DNA from: Chloroflexota bacterium
Lineage (GTDB): Bacteria; Chloroflexota; Limnocylindria; Limnocylindrales; CSP1-4
Assembly (NCBI GenBank): GCA_025355255.1
Contig: JANYAA010000456.1
Location: 1-5,337, forward strand
Length of the DNA: 5,337 nucleotides
Reading direction: 5' to 3'
Below are positions 1-5,337 of this stretch, one piece after another. The translations under genes and the position numbers were made by a program. Under the pieces are notes generated by a model. The model made no database searches. It saw only the letters and a list, made by a program, of their open reading frames with translations, and had not been told where the DNA came from. Within the stretch, counting starts at the first letter, position 1, and every line of letters begins with the position of its first letter.

Positions 1-240
1 GTGGGCGGCGGGCTGTCCGAGGTGATCACCGCATGGTCCGCCCAGCTTGGCGGGCCGGGCATGGTTGCAGACGAGATGGTCTACGACTTGGCGGGGACCC
101 TGCCGGTCACCGCGCCGCCCACCGCTGAGACGCCGCACGGCAAGGTCTGGTCGGAGCTGGTCCTGGTGCTGGACGTGGCATGGGCGCGAGACCCCAACCT
201 GCGCCGCGACATCACGATCGCGTCCACCGGCGAGCTGTAG
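1..240 (+). CDS. Unrecognised protein, C-terminal part (left end may be cut by the window)
   Basis: This frame is open from the first base to a TAG at 238-240 and encodes 79 residues. Base 1 happens to be a GTG, so the true start may lie outside the window. Coding character is good: about 91% of third positions are G or C by hand count, and the peptide is balanced in composition, unlike the Arg/Ser/Pro-rich translations of the other frames here. The middle is hydrophobic (SELVLVLDVAWA, about residues 51-62) and it ends DITIASTGEL. I do not recognise a family or catalytic motif. The same frame continues after the TAG with coding-like sequence to 387, so the gene may be interrupted rather than complete. 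It converges on the minus-strand operon ending at 702, with a 220-bp repeat element between them. Confidence 0.5.
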   Translation: MGGGLSEVITAWSAQLGGPGMVADEMVYDLAGTLPVTAPPTAETPHGKVWSELVLVLDVAWARDPNLRRDITIASTGEL

Positions 241-387
241 GCGCCAGTGCAGGTTGCCCGCGCAGGCCAGCAGCGCCGGAGCGTTCTCGAAGTCCTCGGC
301 GCGGCGGGGCTGGGTCTGCAGGACGTCGTTTCGGTGCAGTCCCGCGCGGACGGCGACCCCAACGTGGTTGACGCGGCGCTCGTCTGA
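241..387 (+). pseudogene. In-frame continuation of the first gene beyond a TAG stop
   Basis: Directly after the TAG at 238-240 the same frame is open for 48 codons to a TGA at 385-387. Third positions remain about 83% G/C and the peptide (RRSVLEVLGAAGLGLQDVVS and onward) looks like a real helix-strand protein segment. It faintly recalls ACT-type regulatory domains, but too weakly to assign. A GTG at 247 could start a separate small protein, but no Shine-Dalgarno sequence precedes it. The simplest readings are a nonsense mutation in a longer gene, a sequencing error, or chance. Which of these applies cannot be decided from the window alone. Confidence 0.3.
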
Positions 388-428
388 AGGCACCGGCTCA
401 GGCAGGCGTCTCGGCGGTCGGTCCGCTC

Positions 429-453
429 ATCACCGCTCGTGGTTTCTGCACGC
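429..453 (+). repeat. Left terminal inverted repeat of copy 1
   Basis: The first 15 bases are the perfect reverse complement of 634-648, and 20 of 25 bases match over the longer repeat. The core resembles a dyad, ATCAC-N5-GTGGT. Confidence 0.6.
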
Positions 454-518
454 ACGTTGCGGTGAGAACCCGCGCCGGGACCCCCTGCGAGGGCGCGCCG
501 ACCCCTGAACGCGACACG

Positions 519-537
519 CGATCACATGTGCTGATAT
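519..537 (+). repeat. Central conserved motif of copy 1
   Basis: CGATCACATGTGCTGATAT matches the reverse complement of 5189-5207 at 18 of 19 positions. Both sit at exactly offsets 91-109 of their element, counted in the same orientation. It contains the palindrome CACATGTG, and ATCAC-AT-GTG echoes the ATCAC/GTGAT dyads at the element ends. Confidence 0.6.
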
Positions 538-623
538 CCGAGCCGTCTGCACGACCGTCGAGCGTCTCGGCGAGCCAGCGGCCACCGGGAATCACCGCCC
601 ACGCCGCCCTCCGGGGCGATCCT

Positions 624-648
624 GCGGCCAATTACCACGAGCGGTGAT
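624..648 (-). repeat. Right terminal inverted repeat of copy 1
   Basis: ACCACGAGCGGTGAT at 634-648 is the perfect partner of the left end. With four flanking bases (CGGG) this end also matches 5273-5301 at 26 of 29 positions. The AATT just inside stands out against the GC-rich surroundings. Confidence 0.6.
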
Positions 649-675
649 CGGGCGACCGGGGGTGTCCATGCGAGG

Positions 676-696
676 CGCCCGTGGCTCAGGCGGGCG
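676..696 (-). terminator. Possible hairpin terminator after the cupin gene
   Basis: CGCCCG and CGGGCG form a perfect 6-bp stem around a 9-base loop, 5 bases past the cupin stop codon on the minus strand. No T-run follows, so it is not a classical intrinsic terminator. U-tract-less hairpins are often proposed as terminators in high-GC bacteria. The position is good, but the strength is uncertain. Confidence 0.3.
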
Positions 697-701
697 GCGA
701 C

Positions 702-1025
702 TCAGACTGGCGGCTTCAGCAGTGTCAGGGCCATCACCATCGGCGTGCTCGCCCGCAGGGCGTGGCGCATGCCCGGCGGCATCGCGATCCAGGTCCCGGC
801 TCCCGCAGTCTGCTTCTGCCCGTCCAGCACAAGCTCAGCGCTGCCCTCCAGCACCTCGATGATGGCCGCGCGGCTTGACGCGTGTTCGGTCAGCTCCTGC
901 CCCGCGTCAAAGGCGAACAGGGTCAGGGCCAGCCGCTCGTCCTCGTAGACCGTTCGGCTCAAAATGCCACCTTTGGGGATCTCAACCTCAGCGCGAAGGC
1001 TGCCCACCAGACCGTAGTTCGCCAT
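702..1025 (-). CDS. Small single-domain cupin protein
   Basis: The 107-residue product fits one small beta-barrel cupin with no signal peptide or membrane segment. The first conserved block is GQELTEHASSRAAIIEVLEG (about residues 42-61) and the second is GTWIAMPPGMRHAL (about 77-90). His48, Glu58 and His88 are in place to help bind a metal. The usual second histidine of the HxH motif is replaced, since the sequence reads H-A-S, so the metal site is incomplete or altered. Such cupins act as sensors, small enzymes or binding proteins, and nothing here fixes the ligand. The ATG follows the oxidoreductase stop by 9 bases. An AGAGGG Shine-Dalgarno (plus-strand 1031-1036) overlaps that stop codon, so it is the last gene of the deaminase-oxidoreductase-cupin operon. 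Confidence 0.85.
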   Translation of the reverse strand: MANYGLVGSLRAEVEIPKGGILSRTVYEDERLALTLFAFDAGQELTEHASSRAAIIEVLEGSAELVLDGQKQTAGAGTWIAMPPGMRHALRASTPMVMALTLLKPPV

Positions 1026-1034
1026 GTCAGCCCT

Positions 1035-2228
1035 CTAGTTCCAGAGCGGTCCGTACGGGTGCTCGCCCTCGAGCGGCCGCCCCTCGGCGATCCGGGCGAA
1101 CGAGAACGGCGTGATGTCCACGGTTGCGGGGTGGCCGTCGAGCATCCACTCTGTCATCGAAGCGCCAATCGCGGGCGCCGTCTTGAAGCCCGTGCCCGAG
1201 AACCCGCAGGCCAGCCACAGCCCCTCTGGGCCAGCCGAGCCCACCGGCCCCAGGATTGCCCGCTGATCAGGCGTGATCCCGTCCTGGCCGCCGTGAGCTG
1301 TGCGGACGTCGCCCAGCGCCATCCACGGGACGCGCCGGCAGAGGCGCTCCGCAGCTTCTTCGACAAACGTGGGATCGGCCACGTCAACCGGCAGATCCGG
1401 CGAACCGCCCAGCTGGTTGTGCGTCTCGAGGCCCACAAGCAGCAGGTCGCGACCTTCGGGCCGGAAGTACACGGCGCCCGGCCGATCCAGAACCACCGGG
1501 ATCGACGAGGGGTGCGCGGGTGGCAGACCGAAGTACGCGGTGTCGTGCCGCCAGGGCTCAACGGGGACCGTCACGCCAGCCGTGGCGGCCAGCACGGCTG
1601 ACCAGGCGCCGGCCGCTACGACCACTACCGGCGCCGCGATGTCACCCGCGTCCGTCGCCAGCCCGGTGACGCGGCCAGCCTCGGTGCGGATCGCCGTCGC
1701 CCGCACGCCAGCCGACAGCGTGGCGCCAAGCTGCGAGGCCGCCGCGATGAACCCGGCTGCCGTCCCGCTCGGATCCGCATAGCCGGACAGTGGCTCATAC
1801 GCACCCGCGACAATCCCGTCCAGGACGATGCCCGGCACCAACTCGGCGATCTCGGCGGGCGAGACCACCGACGTCCGGATCCCCAGCGCCAGCTGCTCGC
1901 CCACGTTCGCGCGCAGGGCGGGCGCGTCGTGCTCGTCGGCCAGTTGCAGGAAGCCCGTGCGCACAAAGCCCGGGTCCCCCACACCCACAAGCTCGGCCCA
2001 ATTCGTGAAGTGCGGGAACGACGCCCAGGCCAGCGCGGCCTCCACCGCCAGGTCGTAGTGCATGCGCACAAACCCCGACGACCTGCCGGTCGCGCCTGCC
2101 GCGATACCGGAGCGCTCCACAACCGCGACGCGCTTGCCGCGCTTGGCCAAGTGGTACGCCAGCGACGCTCCCTGGACACCGGCGCCGACAACCACCACGT
2201 CCGCCGTGGCGGGCACTCGCGGGCTCAC
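1035..2228 (-). CDS. FAD-dependent oxidoreductase, DAO/sarcosine-oxidase-beta-like family
   Basis: This 397-residue protein has the fold signatures of the D-amino-acid/glycine/sarcosine oxidase superfamily. An N-terminal Rossmann motif, [10 protein letters not shown], lies at residues 11-20, and Glu38 ends the second strand, where it binds the FAD ribose. [11 protein letters not shown] follows at 45-55, then the second FAD strand [10 protein letters not shown] at 201-210. The C-terminal FAD block [12 protein letters not shown] is at 317-328 and [15 protein letters not shown] at 341-355. The family oxidises C-N bonds of amino acids or secondary/tertiary amines. The exact substrate, and whether oxygen or another acceptor is used, cannot be read. 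No twin-arginine or Sec signal is seen, so it is probably cytoplasmic. The start is a GTG whose GTGA overlaps the TGA stop of the deaminase gene, which implies translational coupling. The glycine-rich motif so close to the N-terminus supports this start. Confidence 0.9.
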   Translation of the reverse strand: MSPRVPATADVVVVGAGVQGASLAYHLAKRGKRVAVVERSGIAAGATGRSSGFVRMHYDLAVEAALAWASFPHFTNWAELVGVGDPGFVRTGFLQLADEHDAPALRANVGEQLALGIRTSVVSPAEIAELVPGIVLDGIVAGAYEPLSGYADPSGTAAGFIAAASQLGATLSAGVRATAIRTEAGRVTGLATDAGDIAAPVVVVAAGAWSAVLAATAGVTVPVEPWRHDTAYFGLPPAHPSSIPVVLDRPGAVYFRPEGRDLLLVGLETHNQLGGSPDLPVDVADPTFVEEAAERLCRRVPWMALGDVRTAHGGQDGITPDQRAILGPVGSAGPEGLWLACGFSGTGFKTAPAIGASMTEWMLDGHPATVDITPFSFARIAEGRPLEGEHPYGPLWN

Positions 2229-3334
2229 GCCGCCACCACCGCAGCTGCTGCATCACGCGCCCGGAGCCGCGCATAACCGGGCTTCACCACCTCGTTGATG
2301 AGCCGCAGCCGCTCGTCAAACGACACGAACGCGGACTTGAGCGCGTTGATTGTCAGCCACTCCATCTCGCCGAGGCCGATGCCGAAGGCGGCGTCGAGCG
2401 CCGCGAACTCGGACGACATGGACACGCCGCTCATGAGCCGGTTGTCCGTGTTCACGGTGACGCGGAAGCGGAGCCGCCGAAGCAGGTCGATGGGGTGATC
2501 TGCGATGGACGCGCAGGCGCCGGTGTGGACGTTGGACGTGGGGCAGAGCTCCAGCGGCACCCGGCGGTCGCGCACAAACGCGGCGAGGCGCCCCAATGCA
2601 ACGGACCCGTCGGGACGGACGGTGATGTCGTCGATGATCCGGACGCCGTGGCCAAGACGCTCCGCTCCGCACAGCTGGAGCGCCTCCCAGATGGACGGCA
2701 GCCCAAAGGACTCGCCCGCGTGGATGGTCGTGTGAAAGTTCTCGCGGTGGATGTACTCGAACGCGTCGAGATGGCGCGTGGGGCGATAGCCCGCTTCAGG
2801 ACCGGCGATGTCGAAGCCCACGACGCCCTGGACGCGCCAGCGCACGGCGAGCTCTGCGATCTCGCGGGAGCGGGCCGCCTGGCGCATGGCCGTGACGAGC
2901 ACGCGAACGACGATGGGGTGGCCGGCGGCCGCGGCGCGCAACTCCCCTTCCCGGAGCCCTGCGAGCATGGCGGCAACCACCTCGTCGAGCGTGAGCCCCT
3001 TCTCCACCGAGAGCTCCGGGGCAAACCGGATCTCGGCGTAGACGACGCCATCTGCGGCCAGGTCCTCCACGCACTCCGCGGCCACGCGGATGATCGCGTC
3101 GCGGTGCTGCATGACGCCCACCGTATGGGCGAAGGTCTCGAGGTACAGCTCAAGGCTCTTGCGGTCCGCGCCGCGCCGGAACCAGACCGCCAGCTCGGCG
3201 ACATCCTCCGTGGGCAGGCCGTGATACCCGAACTCGCGCGCGAGGTCGATGATCGTCGCCGGGCGCAGACCACCGTCAAGGTGGTCGTGGAGCAGCGCCT
3301 TGGGCGCCTCGCGGATCGTCTCGAGCGTGAGCAT
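2225..3334 (-). CDS. add: Adenosine deaminase
   Basis: This zinc enzyme hydrolyses adenosine and deoxyadenosine to inosine forms plus ammonia in purine salvage. The 369-residue product is normal family length. The metal ligands are visible: His16 and His18 in HDHLDGG, His205 in HAGES and Asp297 in VNTDNRL. Glu208 is the catalytic proton shuttle and His229 in LGHG is the active-site histidine. The second aspartate of the classical TDD motif is Asn298 here. To my knowledge TDNRLMSG is typical of the actinobacterial subfamily, so this is probably a clade feature rather than damage. A bacterial aminodeoxyfutalosine or adenine deaminase is less likely given these motifs. The ATG has a strong GGAGG six bases upstream and a TACGAT -10 box, making it the first gene of a three-gene operon. 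Confidence 0.93.
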   Translation of the reverse strand: MLTLETIREAPKALLHDHLDGGLRPATIIDLAREFGYHGLPTEDVAELAVWFRRGADRKSLELYLETFAHTVGVMQHRDAIIRVAAECVEDLAADGVVYAEIRFAPELSVEKGLTLDEVVAAMLAGLREGELRAAAAGHPIVVRVLVTAMRQAARSREIAELAVRWRVQGVVGFDIAGPEAGYRPTRHLDAFEYIHRENFHTTIHAGESFGLPSIWEALQLCGAERLGHGVRIIDDITVRPDGSVALGRLAAFVRDRRVPLELCPTSNVHTGACASIADHPIDLLRRLRFRVTVNTDNRLMSGVSMSSEFAALDAAFGIGLGEMEWLTINALKSAFVSFDERLRLINEVVKPGYARLRARDAAAAVVAA

Positions 3335-3340
3335 GGGGTA

Positions 3341-3345
3341 CCTCC
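3341..3345 (-). promoter_or_regulatory. Ribosome-binding site of the adenosine deaminase gene
   Basis: The minus strand reads GGAGG followed by TACCCC and the ATG at 3334. This is a full Shine-Dalgarno core at good spacing and it fixes the start codon. Confidence 0.8.
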
Positions 3346-3357
3346 GTGGTGCAGCCG

Positions 3358-3363
3358 ATCGTA
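3358..3363 (-). promoter_or_regulatory. Candidate -10 box for the deaminase operon
   Basis: TACGAT on the minus strand matches the TAnnnT consensus of housekeeping sigma factors. It lies 23 bases before the start codon, predicting a leader of roughly 16 bases that just covers the Shine-Dalgarno. I see no good -35 hexamer at 16-19 bases, which is common in high-GC promoters. argH has the same hexamer at a similar distance. Confidence 0.45.
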
Positions 3364-3401
3364 TCGCCCGAAGCGCCGCGGCGGAGCGTCAGCCCGCGTC
3401 A

Positions 3402-3421
3402 CACCGCGGCGTTTCGCGGTG
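3402..3421. other. Hairpin in the spacer between argH and the deaminase gene
   Basis: CACCGCG (3402-3408) and CGCGGTG (3415-3421) form a perfect 7-bp stem with a 6-base loop. It is about 155 bases after the argH stop and about 40 bases upstream of the deaminase -10 box, so it could end readthrough from argH or act in regulation. No T-run is present. I find no convincing gene in the 3335-3575 spacer. Confidence 0.3.
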
Positions 3422-3550
3422 CTCCGGTGAGCGTGTTTCGCCAGCCGAGGAGGCCGGGACCCAGCCTGGCGAGGGCGTCACGGCCGCATCAGCGCCCGGG
3501 GGTGCTGCGCGTGGCGAACCCGGGGCCGACACGAGGCGATCTGTGCGGCT

Positions 3551-3565
3551 AGCACCCGTGGTGCT
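3551..3565 (-). terminator. Possible hairpin terminator after argH
   Basis: AGCACC and GGTGCT form a perfect 6-bp stem around a 3-base loop, starting 10 bases after the argH stop on the minus strand. There is no U-tract. The position suits a terminator but the stem is short. Confidence 0.35.
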
Positions 3566-3575
3566 GCGGCCCTCG

Positions 3576-4997
3576 TCAGACGATGCCGAGCCGCTCCTTG
3601 GCGACCGCAAGCGCGGTGGCCACGCGCGCCGGCGCCGTGCCGCCGATCACGTCGGCCGACGCGAGCGACCCTTCCAGCGTCGCCGCGGCGCGCAACCCCG
3701 AGGCGATCCCCCGCTCATGCGCGAGGTGGCGCGCGGTTGGGTCGTCCGAGCCGTCAAGCGCGGCGCGGAACGCCTCATCGGGCAGCGCTGCGAGCGTTCG
3801 GATGCCCTCCGCCTCTGCCCCGCCGACAAGACCCCCGACGATGTGGTGCGCCGCCCGGAACGGGACGCCTCGCCGGACCAGCGCGTCCGCCAGCGCCGTG
3901 GCCGTGGTGTAGCCCTCCTCGGCCGCGACCCGCATGCGCCCACGGTCAACAACGAGCGTCTCCATCAGCCCGGCCATCACGTCCAGCGACGTCTCGAGCG
4001 TCCGCAGCGATGTGAATAGCGCGGGCTTGTCCTCCTGGAGGTCACGCTGGTACGCCAGCGGCAGCCCCTTGATCAGCGTCAGCATCCCGGCCAGCGCGCC
4101 GATGACGCCCGCCGATCGACCGCGCACAAGCTCGGCAGGGTCTGGGTTCTTCTTGTTGGGCATCATCGATGAACCCGTGGAGAACGCGTCCGCAACCCGC
4201 ACAAAGCCAAATCGCGGGTTGGACCACCAGGTGATCTCCTCCGCCAGGCGCGAGAGGTGGACCATCGCAAGCGCCGCTGCCGCCAGAACCTCCACCACGA
4301 AGTCGCGGTCCGAGGTGGCGTCGAGCGAGTTAGCTGTCACGCCGGCAAAGCCGAGTTCGGCAGCCGTCGCCTCGCGGTCCAGCGGGTAGCCGGCCCCTGC
4401 CAGGGCGCCCGCGCCAAGCGGCGACAGGTTCAGCCGAGCGCGCGCATCAGCAAGGCGGCCGCGATCGCGCTCCAGCATCTCGACATATGCGAGCAGGTGA
4501 TGCGCCAGCAGCACCGGCTGCGCCGGCTGGATGTGCGTGGCGCCGGGCAGGACCGCGTCACCCTCGCGCTCAGCGAGATCGACGAGCGCACACTCCAGGC
4601 CAACCAGTGCCTTGTCGAGGTCCCCGATCCGCCGCCGGGTCCACAAGCGCAGGTCCGTGGCCACCTGGTCATTGCGCGACCGGCCGGTGTGGAGCTTACC
4701 GCCCACCGCGCCAACGCGCTCGGTGAGCAGCGTCTCAAGGTTCATGTGGACGTCCTCGAGCGCCGGGTCCCACACCACAGCGCCCGCTGCCACGTCCTCG
4801 CGCAGGCTCACGAGGCCAATCTCGAGCTGCTCAGCCTCCTCTGGCGTCAGCAGGCCTGCTCGCGCCAGCCCGCGCACATGCGCGATGGAGCCTGCGATGT
4901 CGTCGAGCGCAAGCTCGGCGTCAACCTCGATGGAGCGCGTGAAGTCCGCCATCCGCGCGTCCGGCCCGTCGCCGAATCGACCGCCCCAGAGCCGCAT
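3576..4997 (-). CDS. argH: Argininosuccinate lyase
   Basis: ArgH splits argininosuccinate into arginine and fumarate, the last step of arginine biosynthesis, and works as a cytoplasmic homotetramer of the fumarase/aspartase superfamily. The 473 residues are typical length. Landmarks in order are LWGGRFG at the N-terminus, HTGRSRNDQVATD (about 103-115), THIQPAQP (about 154-161) with catalytic His155, and the signature GSSMMPNKKNPD (about 275-286), which carries the catalytic serine loop and the substrate-binding lysine and asparagine. All key residues are present. The ATG is supported by GGGAG five bases upstream and by the conserved N-terminus. No argG or other arg gene lies next to it in the window, and the upstream side is occupied by a 220-bp repeat element, so it seems to be transcribed alone. 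Confidence 0.97.
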   Translation of the reverse strand: MRLWGGRFGDGPDARMADFTRSIEVDAELALDDIAGSIAHVRGLARAGLLTPEEAEQLEIGLVSLREDVAAGAVVWDPALEDVHMNLETLLTERVGAVGGKLHTGRSRNDQVATDLRLWTRRRIGDLDKALVGLECALVDLAEREGDAVLPGATHIQPAQPVLLAHHLLAYVEMLERDRGRLADARARLNLSPLGAGALAGAGYPLDREATAAELGFAGVTANSLDATSDRDFVVEVLAAAALAMVHLSRLAEEITWWSNPRFGFVRVADAFSTGSSMMPNKKNPDPAELVRGRSAGVIGALAGMLTLIKGLPLAYQRDLQEDKPALFTSLRTLETSLDVMAGLMETLVVDRGRMRVAAEEGYTTATALADALVRRGVPFRAAHHIVGGLVGGAEAEGIRTLAALPDEAFRAALDGSDDPTARHLAHERGIASGLRAAATLEGSLASADVIGGTAPARVATALAVAKERLGIV

Positions 4998-5002
4998 GTC
5001 AT

Positions 5003-5007
5003 CTCCC
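5003..5007 (-). promoter_or_regulatory. Ribosome-binding site of argH
   Basis: The minus strand reads GGGAG, then ATGAC, then the ATG at 4997. The spacing is normal and supports this start. Confidence 0.7.
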
Positions 5008-5023
5008 GTTGTGGTGGGATGCC

Positions 5024-5029
5024 ATCGTA
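5024..5029 (-). promoter_or_regulatory. Candidate -10 box for argH
   Basis: TACGAT lies 26 bases before the argH start codon, the same hexamer and nearly the same placement as before the deaminase gene. The predicted start site is near 5017, leaving about 20 bases of leader. No clear -35 box is present. The inverted-repeat end of element copy 2 begins at 5078, about 60 bases upstream of the predicted start site, where it could influence this promoter. Confidence 0.45.
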
Positions 5030-5077
5030 CCGGCCGTGCGCTGCGGGCAGTGGCGCTGCCGGGCGGCAGAGCGATCC

Positions 5078-5102
5078 ATCACCGCTCGTGATAGTCACCG
5101 GC
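5078..5102 (+). repeat. Left terminal inverted repeat of copy 2
   Basis: The core ATCAC-CGCTC-GTGAT is itself a perfect 5+5 dyad with a 5-base spacer. It matches the opposite end at 20 of 25 positions. Confidence 0.6.
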
Positions 5103-5188
5103 GGTTTCTGCCACGGCCAGAGCCGTTGCCGGCAACGCAGTCGGCCGAGGCCTCGCCGCGACGCCCAACCAGCCGTCTCCGGCGCGGA

Positions 5189-5207
5189 ATATCCGCACAT
5201 GTGATCG
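5189..5207 (-). repeat. Central conserved motif of copy 2
   Basis: On the minus strand this reads CGATCACATGTGCGGATAT, differing from the copy 1 motif at one base. It is the best conserved internal stretch and includes the palindrome CACATGTG. Confidence 0.6.
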
Positions 5208-5272
5208 GCCGGCCGCAAAACGGAACGCGCGACGTTGGATTGGGGCGTGTACGCTGAACTCGACGCGGACAC

Positions 5273-5297
5273 GCGGGCAATTATCACGAGCAGTGAT
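5273..5297 (-). repeat. Right terminal inverted repeat of copy 2
   Basis: The core ATCAC-GAGCA-GTGAT at 5283-5297 is a perfect 5+5 dyad. Including the CGGG that follows, 5273-5301 matches the right end of copy 1 at 26 of 29 positions. The GATAAT on its minus strand resembles an inward-facing -10 box. Confidence 0.6.
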
Positions 5298-5337
5298 CGG
5301 GGTGCCTGCTCGCTTCGCTGTGCGGGCCACGCTCTGG

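Larger units (their letters stand above)
429..648 (+). mobile_element. 220-bp inverted-repeat element, copy 1 (MITE-like)
   Basis: The element begins ATCACCGCTCGTGGT and ends with its exact reverse complement, a 15-bp perfect terminal inverted repeat. With mismatches allowed the match continues to about 25 bp (20/25). It has the same length as the element at 5078-5297 and aligns to it without gaps when one copy is reversed. My hand count is 117/220 identical, concentrated at both ends, at offsets 91-109 and around offsets 131-160. It contains no transposase and lies between two convergent transcription units. I see no convincing target-site duplication: CCGCTC lies on the left and CGGGCG on the right. 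A non-autonomous mobile element is the likeliest identity. A structured RNA gene or a bidirectional terminator/regulatory repeat is the alternative. Confidence 0.55.
5078..5297 (-). mobile_element. 220-bp inverted-repeat element, copy 2 (MITE-like)
   Basis: It starts ATCACCGCTCGTGATA and ends with the complement carrying one mismatch (15 of 16). The repeat extends to about 25 bp at 20/25. Length is 220 bp, identical to copy 1, and it aligns to copy 1 only in reverse orientation if the central motif is to coincide. It is rich in short palindromes, including a perfect 14-bp CGTTGCCGGCAACG at 5124-5137, CGAGGCCTCG at 5146-5155 and CGGCCGGCCG at 5206-5215. No transposase and no clear target duplication are seen. 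It lies 80 bases upstream of the argH start codon. The identity options are those given for copy 1. Confidence 0.55.

Noticed and set aside
20..31. GGTGATCACCGC, similar to the element ends
   Set aside because: It lies within coding-like sequence of the first frame and matches only about 8 bases of the repeat. No partner end lies at 220 bp. The partial AATCACCGC near 590 inside copy 1 was dropped for the same reason.
398..631. Minus-strand 77-codon frame over copy 1
   Set aside because: It starts inside the element and runs out past its left end, with no ribosome-binding site and no family resemblance. The matching frame in copy 2 shares little beyond the conserved DNA blocks.
423..654. Target-site duplication around copy 1
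   Set aside because: The bases on the two sides (CCGCTC and CGGGCG) are not a direct repeat. Copy 2 and the outer flanks of the pair also show none, so mobility is inferred from structure only.
882..1601. Plus-strand open frame of 239 codons opposite the oxidoreductase and cupin genes
   Set aside because: It covers two well-supported minus-strand genes and carries no recognisable domain.
2495..3430. Long plus-strand open frame (311 codons) opposite the deaminase gene
   Set aside because: It is antisense to a deaminase with intact active-site motifs. Long antisense frames are expected in high-GC DNA, and its product shows no family motif.
3389..3610. Minus-strand 73-codon frame in the spacer overlapping the argH end
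   Set aside because: It starts inside argH, is rich in Arg, Ser and Pro, and has no recognisable feature. It is probably chance.
4257..5204. Plus-strand open frame of 315 codons opposite argH and running into copy 2
   Set aside because: It is a shadow of argH. It crosses the argH promoter and part of the repeat element, and its composition is not protein-like.

Overview
This window comes from a high-GC bacterial chromosome, with coding third positions overwhelmingly G or C. An adenosine deaminase of the type common in Actinomycetota and two TACGAT-like -10 elements fit Actinomycetota. A deep-branching high-GC lineage such as Chloroflexota cannot be excluded. No ribosomal RNA, tRNA, CRISPR array or transposase gene is visible.

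Layout. Positions 1-387 hold the end of a plus-strand reading frame I do not recognise. A TAG stops it at 238-240, but the same frame stays open and coding-like to a TGA at 385-387. Positions 429-648 are a 220-bp element bounded by inverted repeats. Positions 702-3334 form a minus-strand operon transcribed right to left: adenosine deaminase (2225-3334), a FAD-dependent DAO-family oxidoreductase (1035-2228, sharing a 4-bp GTGA start/stop overlap with the deaminase gene) and a small cupin (702-1025, 9 bp further on). A 241-bp spacer with two short hairpins follows. Next comes argH (argininosuccinate lyase, 3576-4997, minus strand) with its own ribosome-binding site and -10 box. Just upstream of the argH promoter lies a second 220-bp element (5078-5297).

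The deaminase, oxidoreductase and cupin look co-transcribed and probably belong to a nucleoside or amine salvage/catabolic function, but the substrate of the oxidoreductase cannot be read from the sequence. ArgH performs the last step of arginine biosynthesis and appears to be a separate transcription unit.

The least explained signal is the pair of 220-bp elements. They have exactly equal length, lie in opposite orientation, and share about 25-bp imperfect terminal inverted repeats plus a 19-bp motif (18/19 identical) at the same internal offset. The rest of the interior has diverged strongly without any net length change. They may be non-autonomous MITE-like mobile elements, or copies of a structured RNA or regulatory cassette. 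Together they bracket the whole four-gene block.
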